A DNA stretch of 49,069 bases, taken from Candidatus Nanopelagicales bacterium. Its GTDB lineage: Bacteria > Actinomycetota > Actinomycetes > S36-B12 > CAIYMF01. The notes under the pieces are model-generated. The model was not told where the DNA came from. It was given only the letters and a program-made list of their open reading frames with translations, and searched no databases. The stretch spans positions 1 through 49,069 of the forward strand of contig JALOLK010000003.1 in assembly GCA_025456015.1 (NCBI GenBank), read 5' to 3'. Positions 27,532 through 36,657 of the stretch are shown one piece after another. The stretch's first letter is position 1. Every line of letters begins with the position of its first letter. Position numbers and translations under genes: made by a program.

Positions 27532-28596
27532 TCAGCGCGCAGCGGTGCCCGCACCGATCCCGGCGCGCAGGGCACCGCACGCCTCGAGGAAGGCCTCCCG
27601 GCTGCTGGTGCCCACGCCCGTGGAGTTCACGAAGGCGTGGATGAGGCGGTCGTGCCGGCGCAGGCCGACGGTCACGCCAGCTGCCGCCATCGCCCGCGCG
27701 TACGCCTCGCCCTCGTCACGCAGCACGTCGAAGCCGGAGACCGCCACGTAGGCCGGCGGCAGGCCGGTCAGGTCGCGGGCGAGCAGCGGCGAGACGCGGG
27801 GATCCGTCGCGTCCTGGTCGGCGAGGTAGTGGGTGCGGTACCAGTCCATCTGCTGCTCGGTGAGGAAGAAGCCGTCGCTGAACCGGCGGTAGGACGCGTG
27901 CTTCGTCGACAGGTCGGTCACCGGGAAGAAGAGCAGCTGGAACGCCGGGCGCTGCTCGTCGGCGGTGCGCAGGTCCTGGCAGAGGACCGCCGCGAGGTTG
28001 CCTCCGGCGGAGTCGCCGGCGACGGCGATCCGCGCTGGGTCGTGCCCCCAGGTGCCGGCGCAGGCGACCGCGAAGCGGAAGGCCGCCAGCGCGTCGTCGG
28101 GCGCCGCGGGGAACGGCTGCTCCGGGGCCAGCCGGTAGCCGACGGAGAGGACGCTGGCACCCGAGTGACGGGCGAGGAACCGGCAGGCCGTATCGGCGCT
28201 GTCGAGGCTGCCGACCACCCAGCCGCCGCCGTGGAAGTACAGCACCAGGCGGTCGGCGTCGCGGGCGTCGGCGACGTACCGGCGCCCGCGGATGCTGCCG
28301 GCGGGCGTGGGGATCGTGACGTCCTCGATCGCGTGCATCGGGATCGGGGCGCCGCCGAACAGGGCGGCCTCGGCATCGATCTGGGCACGCGCCTCGTCCA
28401 CGGGCAGCTCCTCGAACGAGGAGCCCGGGATGAGGTTCAGCAGGCGCAGCGCCGCACCGACCTCGGGTTCGATCGTGACCCCGTCGGCGACCGGGAGCGG
28501 CCCGCCGATGAGGCGCTGGATCGAGGTCGGGGCCTTGCCGAGCGCGGTGATGACGCCGCGCTCGACGGGGGTCAGGATGCGGGACAGCTCGGCCAT
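27532..28596 (-). CDS. Alpha/beta hydrolase, HSL-family esterase
   Basis: LVLYFHGGGWVVG, VAGDSAGGNLAAVL, DVLRDEGEAYA, HAFVNSTG. Confidence 0.93.
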   Translation of the reverse strand: MAELSRILTPVERGVITALGKAPTSIQRLIGGPLPVADGVTIEPEVGAALRLLNLIPGSSFEELPVDEARAQIDAEAALFGGAPIPMHAIEDVTIPTPAGSIRGRRYVADARDADRLVLYFHGGGWVVGSLDSADTACRFLARHSGASVLSVGYRLAPEQPFPAAPDDALAAFRFAVACAGTWGHDPARIAVAGDSAGGNLAAVLCQDLRTADEQRPAFQLLFFPVTDLSTKHASYRRFSDGFFLTEQQMDWYRTHYLADQDATDPRVSPLLARDLTGLPPAYVAVSGFDVLRDEGEAYARAMAAAGVTVGLRRHDRLIHAFVNSTGVGTSSREAFLEACGALRAGIGAGTAAR

Positions 28597-28648
28597 GGGC
28601 CCAGCCTGCTCCCGCCCGTCCGGCCGTTGCGCGTCCGGCCGTCGCGCG

Positions 28649-31600
28649 TCAGGTCATCGAGGTGCGCCGGTGCAGCACCTCGGCGCCGGCGGCGAGCACG
28701 TGGCCCGCGCCGAGGTCGCGCAGCACGGTGAGGGCCTGCTCGCGCAGCTGGCTCGCCTGCTCGGCCTGGCCGCGCGCGTCGAGGATGCTGGCGCGGTCGA
28801 GCTGGGCGCACGCGGTCCAGTACGGGTAGCCGAGGCCGTCGAGGGTCTCGACGGCCTGCCGCAGCAGGTCGTCGCCGCCCTGCACGTCGCCATCGTCTGC
28901 CAGCCGCAGCCCCTGGTAGCGACGCAACTGGGCGCGCAGGAAGGGCGGGACGATGCCGATGGGTCGGTCGGAGGCCAGCGCGATGAGCCGGTCGACGACG
29001 TCATGCCGGCCGGCTCGGCGGGCTTCCCCGAGCGCATCGACCCAGGCGTAGCGGAACCACTCGGTGCGCATGCCCTGACTCAGGCTGGCATCGGCCTCGA
29101 CGGCCAGGGATTCGACCACGTCCTCGCCCTGCATCGCCGCGCACTCCAGCTCGAGCCAGCGTTGCACGCCGACGTCCCAGGGGTCCTCGGACTCGGCGCC
29201 CTGGCGCAGCACTGCCAGGCCGTCCGTGAGCTCGGCCACGTCGCCGCGGAACCGCGCGAAGACCCCGACGATGAGGCGCACCCCGATCTGCAGCTCGGGC
29301 GGGTAGCCGAACTCGACCAGCGTGCGGACCATCTCGTCGGCCCCTGCCCGACCACTGCTCCAGTCACCGCGCAGGAATCGGACCTGGGCAAGATTGAGCA
29401 CGGCCATGGCTTCAGAGGTCCGATCGCCACGCTGTCGAGCCCGCTCCAGTGCGAACTCGAAGTGGTCCAGCGCTTCCGGCTCATCGGCCTGCATGGCCGA
29501 GTCACCCAGGTTGACGCGCATGTTCTCGATGCTCATCGGACTCGTGGCGAGCCGAAGCGCTCCCTCGAACGCCACCATCGCCTGGATCGGCCGATCGGTG
29601 ATCTGCATGAGGCTGCCCTGGGTCGCCAGGACGTCGGCGACCAGATTCCGGTCGCCGAGTTCCTCAGCCAGCCGCAGGGCGCGATCCAAGGACGCTGCGG
29701 CGTCGTCGAAGAGGTTGAGCGCCAACTGGCCGGAGGCTCGACTGGCCCAGGCACGCACGAGGAGCGGGATCTCGTCCTCGGATGGCGTGGGGACGCGGTC
29801 GATGATCGCCTGCCGCAGCGCCAAGGACTCCCTGATCCGCCCCTGAACGGCATGACCTCGACCAGCCAGCATGGTCGCTTCGCCCCACTGCAGTGGTGTC
29901 GCGGTGTCCGGCCCTTCGAGCACCTGCTCGGCGAAGTGCAGCATGCGGTCGGAGCGCCCCGCCGTCAGCGCCGCATCACCGGCCCGCAGCAGGGCCGCGA
30001 TCCGCTCGGACCCCTCGGTCATGCTCGCGGCCATGGCGAAGGAGCGCTCGGCGACGTCGGGGGAGCCCACGGTCAGGCCGCGCTCGCCGGCGGCCATGTA
30101 GGCGTGGTGCGCCAGGCGCCGGATGTGCGGCGCGTCCGCATCGTCGGGAACGGCCTCGTACGCACCGCGGTAGTGCGAGGCGAGCACCTCGCCGACGTCA
30201 GCGCTGTCCGTGAACGTCAGTGCGAGGTGCTCGGCGGCGGCGACGTGGCGGGCCTTGCGCTCGCGCTTGCCGAGCATGTCGTAGGCGACCTGGCGCAGCA
30301 TCGCCTGCGCATAGCCGTACTGGCCCTGGTCGGGGGAGAGCCGGCTGCTCTCGACCGCGAGGACCTCCCGGCGGACCAGGCTGCTGAGCACCTCGTCGAT
30401 GCGGTCCTCGGCGATCTCGGCCACCGCCCGGACGGCCTCCCGGGAGAAGCCGCCGCGGAAGACCGACATGCGCATGGCGACGGTGCGCTCGTCGGGGGCC
30501 AGGGCGTCGAGGCGGGAGGCGAGCAGCGAGGTCAGCGAGGGTGGGACGTCGAGGTCGGTGATGGGGCCCTCGAGGACGTAGCGGCCGTCCCGGGCGACCA
30601 CCTGGCCGCGGTCGACCAGGGCGCGGATGGACTCCACGGCGTAGAGCGGGATGCCCTCGGCCTGCTCCACGATGCGGCCGCGCACGCCGGCCGGCATGCC
30701 GGGGACCAGATCGTCGAGCAGCTCGCCGATCGCCTGGTCGGGCAGCCGGTCCAGCCACAGGACCGTCTGGTTGCGGCGACCGGCCACCCAGCTGGTGCGT
30801 CGCTCGAGCAGCTCGGGTCGGGCCAGGCCCAGCACGAAGATCGGCGAGGACGCGGCCCACTCGAGCAGGTGGTCGAGGAAGTCCAGCAGGGCGGTGTCCG
30901 CCCACTGCAGGTCCTCGAAGACCAGGATCACCGGGTACTCGTCGGCGAGGCGCTGGAAGAAGGTGCGCCAGCCGGCCATGAGGTCCTGGCGGTCGAAGCC
31001 ATCCCCGCCGGGCAGGCCGAGCAGGGCGGCCAGGCGCGGGCGCAGGTAGGCGGCCTCCTGCGCGTTGGGGACGTACTGGGCCAGCCCGGCGTCGAGCAGG
31101 CGCTCGGCCTCCGGGTCCGGCGCATCCTCGGCGATCCCGAGGCGGTGGCGCACCGCCTCGGCCAGGGCCCAGAACGCCACCCCCTCGCCGTAGGACAGGC
31201 ACCGCCCGACGTGCCAGAAGGTCATGGCGGCCAGGCCGTCCACGTAGCGGGAGAACTCCGAGCGCAGCCGGGACTTGCCTGTGCCCGGGGCGCCCACCAC
31301 GAGCGCCATGCGCGCCTGGTGGCGCTCGGCGGAGCCGTGGAACAGGTCCTTGACCAGGCGCAGCTCGGAATCACGGCCGAGGAAGCGGGCCTCGAGGCCG
31401 TCCACCCGATCAGTGCCCAGTGCGCCGGCCACGACGCGCTGGGCGCGCCACACCTGCAGCGGCTCGTCCTTGCCCTTGACCTGGTGCACGCCGGCTTCCT
31501 CGTAGGCGATCGAGGCGAGGCTGCGCTGGCGGGTCTGATCGTCGACCAGGACCGTGCCCGGCTCGGCCAGCCCCTGGATGCGGGCGGCGGTGTTCACGCG

Positions 31601-32191
31601 ATCGCCGACCACGAGCGCCTCGCCCCCGGCGCCCCAGCTGGCCGCTTGGCCCGTCACCACCCCCGCGCGCGCCCGCAGGGTCGGGATGCCGGTGGTCTCG
31701 GCCAGGGCCGCGACCGCGTCCACGACGTCGAGCGCCGCGCGCACCGCTCGTTCGGCGTCGTCCTCCTGCGCGACCGGGCTGCCCCAGACGGCCATGACCG
31801 CGTCGCCGATGAACTTCTCCACCGTGCCGGCGTAGCGCTCCACCACTGTGCGGGCGGCGTCGAAGTAGCGGGTCAGCAGCTCACGGACGTCCTCGGCGTC
31901 ACGCTGCTCGGACAGGGTCGTGAAGCCCACGAGGTCGACGAAGAGCACCGAGACCGGGCGGACCTCCTGGGCGGGCGCATGACCCGGGCCGCCCCCCGCA
32001 GGGGCGCCGGTGCTGGTGTCCCCGGCCCGGGCGCCACCGCCGCCCAAGGGCGTCCCGCACTCGCTGCAGAACTTCGCCCCCGAGACCGTCGGCGTGCCGC
32101 ACGACGGGCACACCGAAGCGAGCCGGGAGCCGCACTCCAGGCAGAACTTCGCGCCAGGCGCGCTGGCCGTGCCGCAGTTCGGACAGCTCAC
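28649..32191 (-). CDS. Zinc-ribbon / class III adenylate cyclase / AAA ATPase / TPR-like protein
   Basis: CPNCGTASAPGAKFCLECGSRL and CPSCGTPTVSGAKFCSECGTPL; SVLFVDLVGFTTLSEQRDAEDV, KFIGDAVMAVWG, VVGDRVNTAARIQGLA; Walker A VVGAPGTGKSRL. Confidence 0.94.
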   Translation of the reverse strand: MSCPNCGTASAPGAKFCLECGSRLASVCPSCGTPTVSGAKFCSECGTPLGGGGARAGDTSTGAPAGGGPGHAPAQEVRPVSVLFVDLVGFTTLSEQRDAEDVRELLTRYFDAARTVVERYAGTVEKFIGDAVMAVWGSPVAQEDDAERAVRAALDVVDAVAALAETTGIPTLRARAGVVTGQAASWGAGGEALVVGDRVNTAARIQGLAEPGTVLVDDQTRQRSLASIAYEEAGVHQVKGKDEPLQVWRAQRVVAGALGTDRVDGLEARFLGRDSELRLVKDLFHGSAERHQARMALVVGAPGTGKSRLRSEFSRYVDGLAAMTFWHVGRCLSYGEGVAFWALAEAVRHRLGIAEDAPDPEAERLLDAGLAQYVPNAQEAAYLRPRLAALLGLPGGDGFDRQDLMAGWRTFFQRLADEYPVILVFEDLQWADTALLDFLDHLLEWAASSPIFVLGLARPELLERRTSWVAGRRNQTVLWLDRLPDQAIGELLDDLVPGMPAGVRGRIVEQAEGIPLYAVESIRALVDRGQVVARDGRYVLEGPITDLDVPPSLTSLLASRLDALAPDERTVAMRMSVFRGGFSREAVRAVAEIAEDRIDEVLSSLVRREVLAVESSRLSPDQGQYGYAQAMLRQVAYDMLGKRERKARHVAAAEHLALTFTDSADVGEVLASHYRGAYEAVPDDADAPHIRRLAHHAYMAAGERGLTVGSPDVAERSFAMAASMTEGSERIAALLRAGDAALTAGRSDRMLHFAEQVLEGPDTATPLQWGEATMLAGRGHAVQGRIRESLALRQAIIDRVPTPSEDEIPLLVRAWASRASGQLALNLFDDAAASLDRALRLAEELGDRNLVADVLATQGSLMQITDRPIQAMVAFEGALRLATSPMSIENMRVNLGDSAMQADEPEALDHFEFALERARQRGDRTSEAMAVLNLAQVRFLRGDWSSGRAGADEMVRTLVEFGYPPELQIGVRLIVGVFARFRGDVAELTDGLAVLRQGAESEDPWDVGVQRWLELECAAMQGEDVVESLAVEADASLSQGMRTEWFRYAWVDALGEARRAGRHDVVDRLIALASDRPIGIVPPFLRAQLRRYQGLRLADDGDVQGGDDLLRQAVETLDGLGYPYWTACAQLDRASILDARGQAEQASQLREQALTVLRDLGAGHVLAAGAEVLHRRTSMT

Positions 32192-32287
32192 GGTCCGTTC
32201 TCCCCTGTCGCCTCGACGAGCCAGTCACCTGACCGTCGTCGCCATTGTGACGCCGCGGGGTGAGCCTTCGCGCGGTTCGACTGGTCC

Positions 32288-32327
32288 GGGCCGGCGGCCC
32301 TCCCGCTCAGGAGGGAGGGGCCGGCCC
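32288..32327. terminator. Stem-loop spanning the DUF222 stop codon
   Basis: GGGCCGGC...GCCGGCCC outer stem (8 bp) with inner CCCTCCC/GGGAGGG. Confidence 0.45.
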
Positions 32328-33977
32328 GTCGGCGACCTCCAGCCCGGCAGGCGTGTGCCAGCTCCACCCCGCCGCGGCGCCCTGCTCAGGCGGAGGGTCG
32401 TGCTCGCCGTCGCCGCCCTGCTCCTGCGGGAGCAGCTGCCAGCCGACGTGGGTCTTGAGGTTGTGATGGCGCCGGCAGAGCGGGCCGAGATTCTCCGGGC
32501 TCGTGCTGCCGCGTGGCCACGGGACGGCATGGTCGAGATCGCAGCGGCTGGCCGGCTGGCGGCACCCGGGGAACCGGCAGTGGGGCTCCCGAGCGCGCAC
32601 CAGACGGGCCACTGCCTGGCTGGGGACGTAGCCGCGCGAACCAGTCGCAACGATGGCGCCGGCAGCATCCGTGACCCATGCCCGCCAGGTGCCCTCGGCA
32701 GCCAGCGTGCAGGCCAGGCCCGCAGGTATCGGCCCGACCCCCGGGACCTCGGCCGGATCGTCTGCGAGGCCGAGCAGCACCTGCAGCGGGACGATGACGT
32801 TGATCTCGGGCCGCGGCGCTCGGCTCGGCGCGGTTGGTAGGCCGATGGGCTCGGCCGAGTCTGGCCCTGCCCCGACCTCCGGCCCTGCCCCGACCTCGGA
32901 CCCTGCCCCCATGGCCAGGACCACGTCGACCAGCACGTCCGCCCGCAGCTGGTCCCGCGTGCGCGGCTCCGTGCCGCCGTGCTCCCGGGCCGCATCCTCG
33001 AGGTGCTGGGCCAGGCCGGTGAGCCGGCGGTGCAGGCGGCGGGCGTCGACGTCGCGCAGCTCGGCCACGAGTGTCGCCATGCCGTCCGTTCCCGGGTGGA
33101 CCACCACGCGACGCCGGGCGAACCCGCGGACCCGGGCGGCTCGCTCCTCCTCGGGGACCTGGCGCAGGCGGGCAGCCCGCGCCTGCCGGCTGATCTCGCC
33201 GGCGTGCCACGGCCGCCGGCCGGACGCCAACCGTGCCTGCACCCGGGCCACGACCTCCTCGACCACGCGGGCCGCCGGCCCCTGCTCGAGGTCCATGAGC
33301 TGCTCGGTCACGAGCCGGCCGGCCCACGCGCTGATCGCCCCTGTGGCCACGAGCGCTACCAGCGGGGGATGCGCCGCGAGGGCACGCGCGGCGCCGATGC
33401 GATTGCCCATCGCCCCCGGCGAGGACCGCAGCGCCACCGCCAGCTCCTCGCGGGCCGGTTCCTCCACGACCTGGCCGGTGCTCGCCACCCGGTGCTCCAC
33501 CCGCCGATGGCCGGCTGCCACCGCCAGCGCCTGTGCCGACCCCGCCGCCACCCAGCCCGCGCAGGCCTCCCACGCCGCGGCGATGACCACCTGGCAGGCG
33601 CACGGCCAGCCCTGCGCGTGCCCCGGGATCGGCAGGGCGCCCATGCGATCGGCGGTGTGCGGCAGCGGGCAGGGGAAGGCCGCCGGCAGATGCCCCAGGG
33701 CGGTGGCGAGCATGGGCCCGGCCGGCAGCCACAGCAGCCCGCGGACGTCGTCACGCAGCGGTGCCTCCCACCAGGAGGGCTGCGTCCACGCCGGCCGGGT
33801 GCGCTGCCACTGCTGCCCGAAGACCGCGGCCACGTGCACCGCGAGGGCGGAGCCGGCGTCGGCGGGCGCGGGGGAGTCGGCAGGCCTCGGCGCGATCATC
33901 GGAGCACGCACCAGGTCGGGCAACGCGGTGCCGATGCTCTCCGGCGGCCCCCCGCCGGCGAGGAACAGGACACGCAT
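32307..33977 (-). CDS. DUF222 (13E12) family protein with C-terminal HNH nuclease
   Basis: HNH RCDLDHAVPWPRGSTSPENLGPLCRRHHNLKTHVGWQLLP; CRFPGCRQPA. Confidence 0.93.
   Translation of the reverse strand: MRVLFLAGGGPPESIGTALPDLVRAPMIAPRPADSPAPADAGSALAVHVAAVFGQQWQRTRPAWTQPSWWEAPLRDDVRGLLWLPAGPMLATALGHLPAAFPCPLPHTADRMGALPIPGHAQGWPCACQVVIAAAWEACAGWVAAGSAQALAVAAGHRRVEHRVASTGQVVEEPAREELAVALRSSPGAMGNRIGAARALAAHPPLVALVATGAISAWAGRLVTEQLMDLEQGPAARVVEEVVARVQARLASGRRPWHAGEISRQARAARLRQVPEEERAARVRGFARRRVVVHPGTDGMATLVAELRDVDARRLHRRLTGLAQHLEDAAREHGGTEPRTRDQLRADVLVDVVLAMGAGSEVGAGPEVGAGPDSAEPIGLPTAPSRAPRPEINVIVPLQVLLGLADDPAEVPGVGPIPAGLACTLAAEGTWRAWVTDAAGAIVATGSRGYVPSQAVARLVRAREPHCRFPGCRQPASRCDLDHAVPWPRGSTSPENLGPLCRRHHNLKTHVGWQLLPQEQGGDGEHDPPPEQGAAAGWSWHTPAGLEVADGPAPPS
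32860..32910. repeat. 18-bp minisatellite, about 2.8 units, inside DUF222-HNH
   Basis: TCTGGCCCTGCCCCGACC / TCCGGCCCTGCCCCGACC / TCGGACCCTGCCCCC, encoding GSEVGAGPEVGAGP. Confidence 0.7.
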
Positions 33978-33990
33978 GCGACCCCCGTCG

Positions 33991-34010
33991 ATTCGAACTG
34001 GTGTACGAAT
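33991..34010. promoter_or_regulatory. LexA/SOS-box-like palindrome upstream of DUF222-HNH
   Basis: ATTCGAACTGGTGTACGAAT; one mismatch from the actinobacterial TCGAAC-N4-GTTCGA pattern. Confidence 0.7.
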
Positions 34011-34113
34011 ACTACCACGTCCTCACGAGGTCGTGAAGCGTCGGGCTGGCACGGTGGACGATGGTCTCGTGGGCCGGACCCGGACCGGACTCCCGCGGGG
34101 TAGCGTCACCGGC

Positions 34114-34938
34114 ATGAGGCGGGCCCTGACGGCGGTCGTGCTGCTCGCGCTGCTCCCCGGATGCACCGGCGACGGGCTGGCGCAGCAGCAGTCGCCCTCC
34201 GCCCCACCAGGGCGGTCGGCCACCGCGACGACGGCGTCCCCGCCGGCCAGCATCCCGGCCACCGCCAGCCCGACGAGCACCCCCAGCGCGCGCGCAAGCA
34301 TGCCCACCCCGACACCCGGCGTCCGCGACTCCTCCCGCGACCTGCCCCTGATCGAGGCGGCCGGGCGCGGGGACCGCAGCGAGGTGCGACGCCTGCTCGA
34401 GCGCGGTGCCAGCGTGCGCGCGACCGACCAGCGCGGCCGGACCCCGCTCATCGCCGCCGCCTACGGCAACCACGTGCGCGTGGCCCGCGAGCTGCTCCGG
34501 GCCGGCGCCGACCCCGACGAGAAGGACGCCACGGTGCAGAGCGCGTACCTCATCGCGACCAGCGAGGTGGGCGATGACCCAGCGCTGCTCGAGCTGCTGC
34601 TGGCTGCGGGCGCCGACGTCGCGGCACGCGACTCGTTCAACGGCACCGGCCTGATCCGGGCCGCCGAGCGGGGGTTCCCCGACATCGTCGCGGTGCTGCT
34701 CGCCGCCGGCGTTGAGGTCGACCACGTGAACCGGCTGGGCTGGACGGCCCTGCACGAGGCGATCATCCTCGGCGACGGCTCCCGGCCCTACGTCGAGGTC
34801 GTGCGCCTCCTGGTGGACGCGGGGGCCGACGTCGACCTGCCGTCCGCGCGGGACGGCGTGCGCCCGCTCACCCATGCCCGGCGGGCCGGCCAGGAGCAGG
34901 TGGCGCAGGCGCTGGAGGAGGCTGGGGCGAGGCCGTGA
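34114..34938 (+). CDS. Ankyrin-repeat lipoprotein
   Basis: Lipobox LLALLPGCTG; ankyrin repeats RDLPLIEAAGRGDRSEVRRLLERGASVRATDQRGRTPLIAAAYGNHVRVARELLRAGADPDEKD. Confidence 0.92.
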   Translation: MRRALTAVVLLALLPGCTGDGLAQQQSPSAPPGRSATATTASPPASIPATASPTSTPSARASMPTPTPGVRDSSRDLPLIEAAGRGDRSEVRRLLERGASVRATDQRGRTPLIAAAYGNHVRVARELLRAGADPDEKDATVQSAYLIATSEVGDDPALLELLLAAGADVAARDSFNGTGLIRAAERGFPDIVAVLLAAGVEVDHVNRLGWTALHEAIILGDGSRPYVEVVRLLVDAGADVDLPSARDGVRPLTHARRAGQEQVAQALEEAGARP

Positions 34939-35117
34939 GCCGGTCGCCGTCGCGCGCCGCACGGAGTTGCTCGCCGTCACCTCGCGTGCCCGTCGTGCTC
35001 GCGACCGTCGCCCGCGAGCTCGGACCCTCCCTCGTGGTCCGCCGCCAGCTGCCGACCGAGCGGCCCACGTAGGGCGGCCGGTCGTATCCCGGCCCGTCGC
35101 CCGGGTAGCGCCCCACC

Positions 35118-36635
35118 ATGGCGGGCAGCTACGTCGTCACCGGGGCGTCCAGCGGCATCGGCCTGGCCACGGCGCTGCGACTGGCCCACGAGGGCGCGAA
35201 CCTGACCCTGGTGGCGCGCGCCCCTGAGGCGCTCGAGGCCGCCCGCGCGACGTGCGAGCGCGCGGGCGCAGCGGTGCTGGTCGTGCCCGCGGACGTCCGC
35301 GACCCGGTGGCCGTGGACCGCGCGATCGATGCCGCGGTGCAGCGGTTCGGCCGCATCGACGGCATCGTGCACAGCGCCGCCGTTGCCGCGTTCGGCCGGT
35401 TCGAGGACATGCCCGCCGACGTCTTCGCAGGCACCATCGCGACCAACCTGTTCGGCACGGCCATCGTCGCCCGAGCCGCGCTGCGGAGGTTCCGCACCCA
35501 GGGGCACGGCCGCCTGGTGATCCTCAGCTCGGCGCTGGGCAGCCTCGTCATGCCCTGGATGAGCCCGTACGTCGCGTCGAAGTGGGCGGTGAACGGGCTG
35601 GTGCGGACGCTGCAGATCGAGACGCGGGACAACCGGGAGATCGGGATCGCGCTGGTCGCCCCCGGTGGCGTGGACACGCCGATCTACCGGCTCGGGGCGA
35701 CCTACCTGGGCCGGCACGGCCGCCCGCTGCCGCCGGTGCAGCACCCCGACGCGGTCGCCGCCCGCGTCGTGCGCGCGCTGGAGCGGCCCAGGCGCAGGAT
35801 CTGGCCGAACCCCACCAGCCTGCCCGCGGTCGCGGCCTTCCACGTGGCCCCGGCCGTGTTCGACGCGATCGCCATCCCGCTCATGGCCCGACTCGGCCTC
35901 GAGCACGGCGACCCGGCCGGGCCGACGCCGGGCAACGTGCACGAGCCGCTGCCGCGTCGCGAGGGCCTGACCCGCCAGGAGTCCGGGCTCCCACGCCCGC
36001 AGCGCCTGCGTCGCCAGCCCGCCGGCAGCGTCCGACCGCCCCGGATCGCCGCCGCGTTCGTGGGCCCGGGCGCGTCGGACACCGCACCCGCCACTGCAGC
36101 AGGAGGAGCCCCCATGTCCAAGGCCAGCAAGCCCGGCGTCGTCGTCAGCCGCGAGGTGGGCGCCCCGGCCAGCGCCGTCTGGCAGGTGCTCTGCGACGGC
36201 TGGACCTACGCCAACTGGGTCGTCGGGGCCTCCCGCGTGCGCCAGGTGGAGCCCGACTGGCCCGCCGCAGGCACCCGCATCCACCATGCCGTCGGCGCGT
36301 GGCCCCTGCTCATCCAGGACCACACGGTCTCGCTGTCGGCCACGGCCGAGCGGGAGCTGGCCCTCCAGGCGCGCGGCTGGCCGTTGGGCGAGGCGCGCGT
36401 GGTCATCGCCATCGAGCCGATGGGCGAGGAGCGCTGCCGCATCACGATCTCCGAGGACGCCACCGCCGGCCCCGGCCTGCTGGCGCCTCGGCCGGTCCGC
36501 CAGGCCCTGATCGCGCCGCGCAACAAGGAGGCCCTCTACCGGTTGGCGCTGATCGCCGAGGGCCGCCACGGCAACCGGATCGCCAACGACACCGAGGACG
36601 GCGCCGGCACCGCGTTCTCCGTCGCCTCCGAGTAG
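35118..36635 (+). CDS. SDR oxidoreductase fused in frame to an SRPBCC domain
   Basis: YVVTGASSGIGLATALRL, YVASKWAVNGL; then MSKASKPGVVVSREVGAPASAVWQVLCDGWTYANWVVGASRVR in the same uninterrupted frame. Confidence 0.85.
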   Translation: MAGSYVVTGASSGIGLATALRLAHEGANLTLVARAPEALEAARATCERAGAAVLVVPADVRDPVAVDRAIDAAVQRFGRIDGIVHSAAVAAFGRFEDMPADVFAGTIATNLFGTAIVARAALRRFRTQGHGRLVILSSALGSLVMPWMSPYVASKWAVNGLVRTLQIETRDNREIGIALVAPGGVDTPIYRLGATYLGRHGRPLPPVQHPDAVAARVVRALERPRRRIWPNPTSLPAVAAFHVAPAVFDAIAIPLMARLGLEHGDPAGPTPGNVHEPLPRREGLTRQESGLPRPQRLRRQPAGSVRPPRIAAAFVGPGASDTAPATAAGGAPMSKASKPGVVVSREVGAPASAVWQVLCDGWTYANWVVGASRVRQVEPDWPAAGTRIHHAVGAWPLLIQDHTVSLSATAERELALQARGWPLGEARVVIAIEPMGEERCRITISEDATAGPGLLAPRPVRQALIAPRNKEALYRLALIAEGRHGNRIANDTEDGAGTAFSVASE

Positions 36636-36657
36636 GAGGGCGCAGCGCGCCCGGGGC

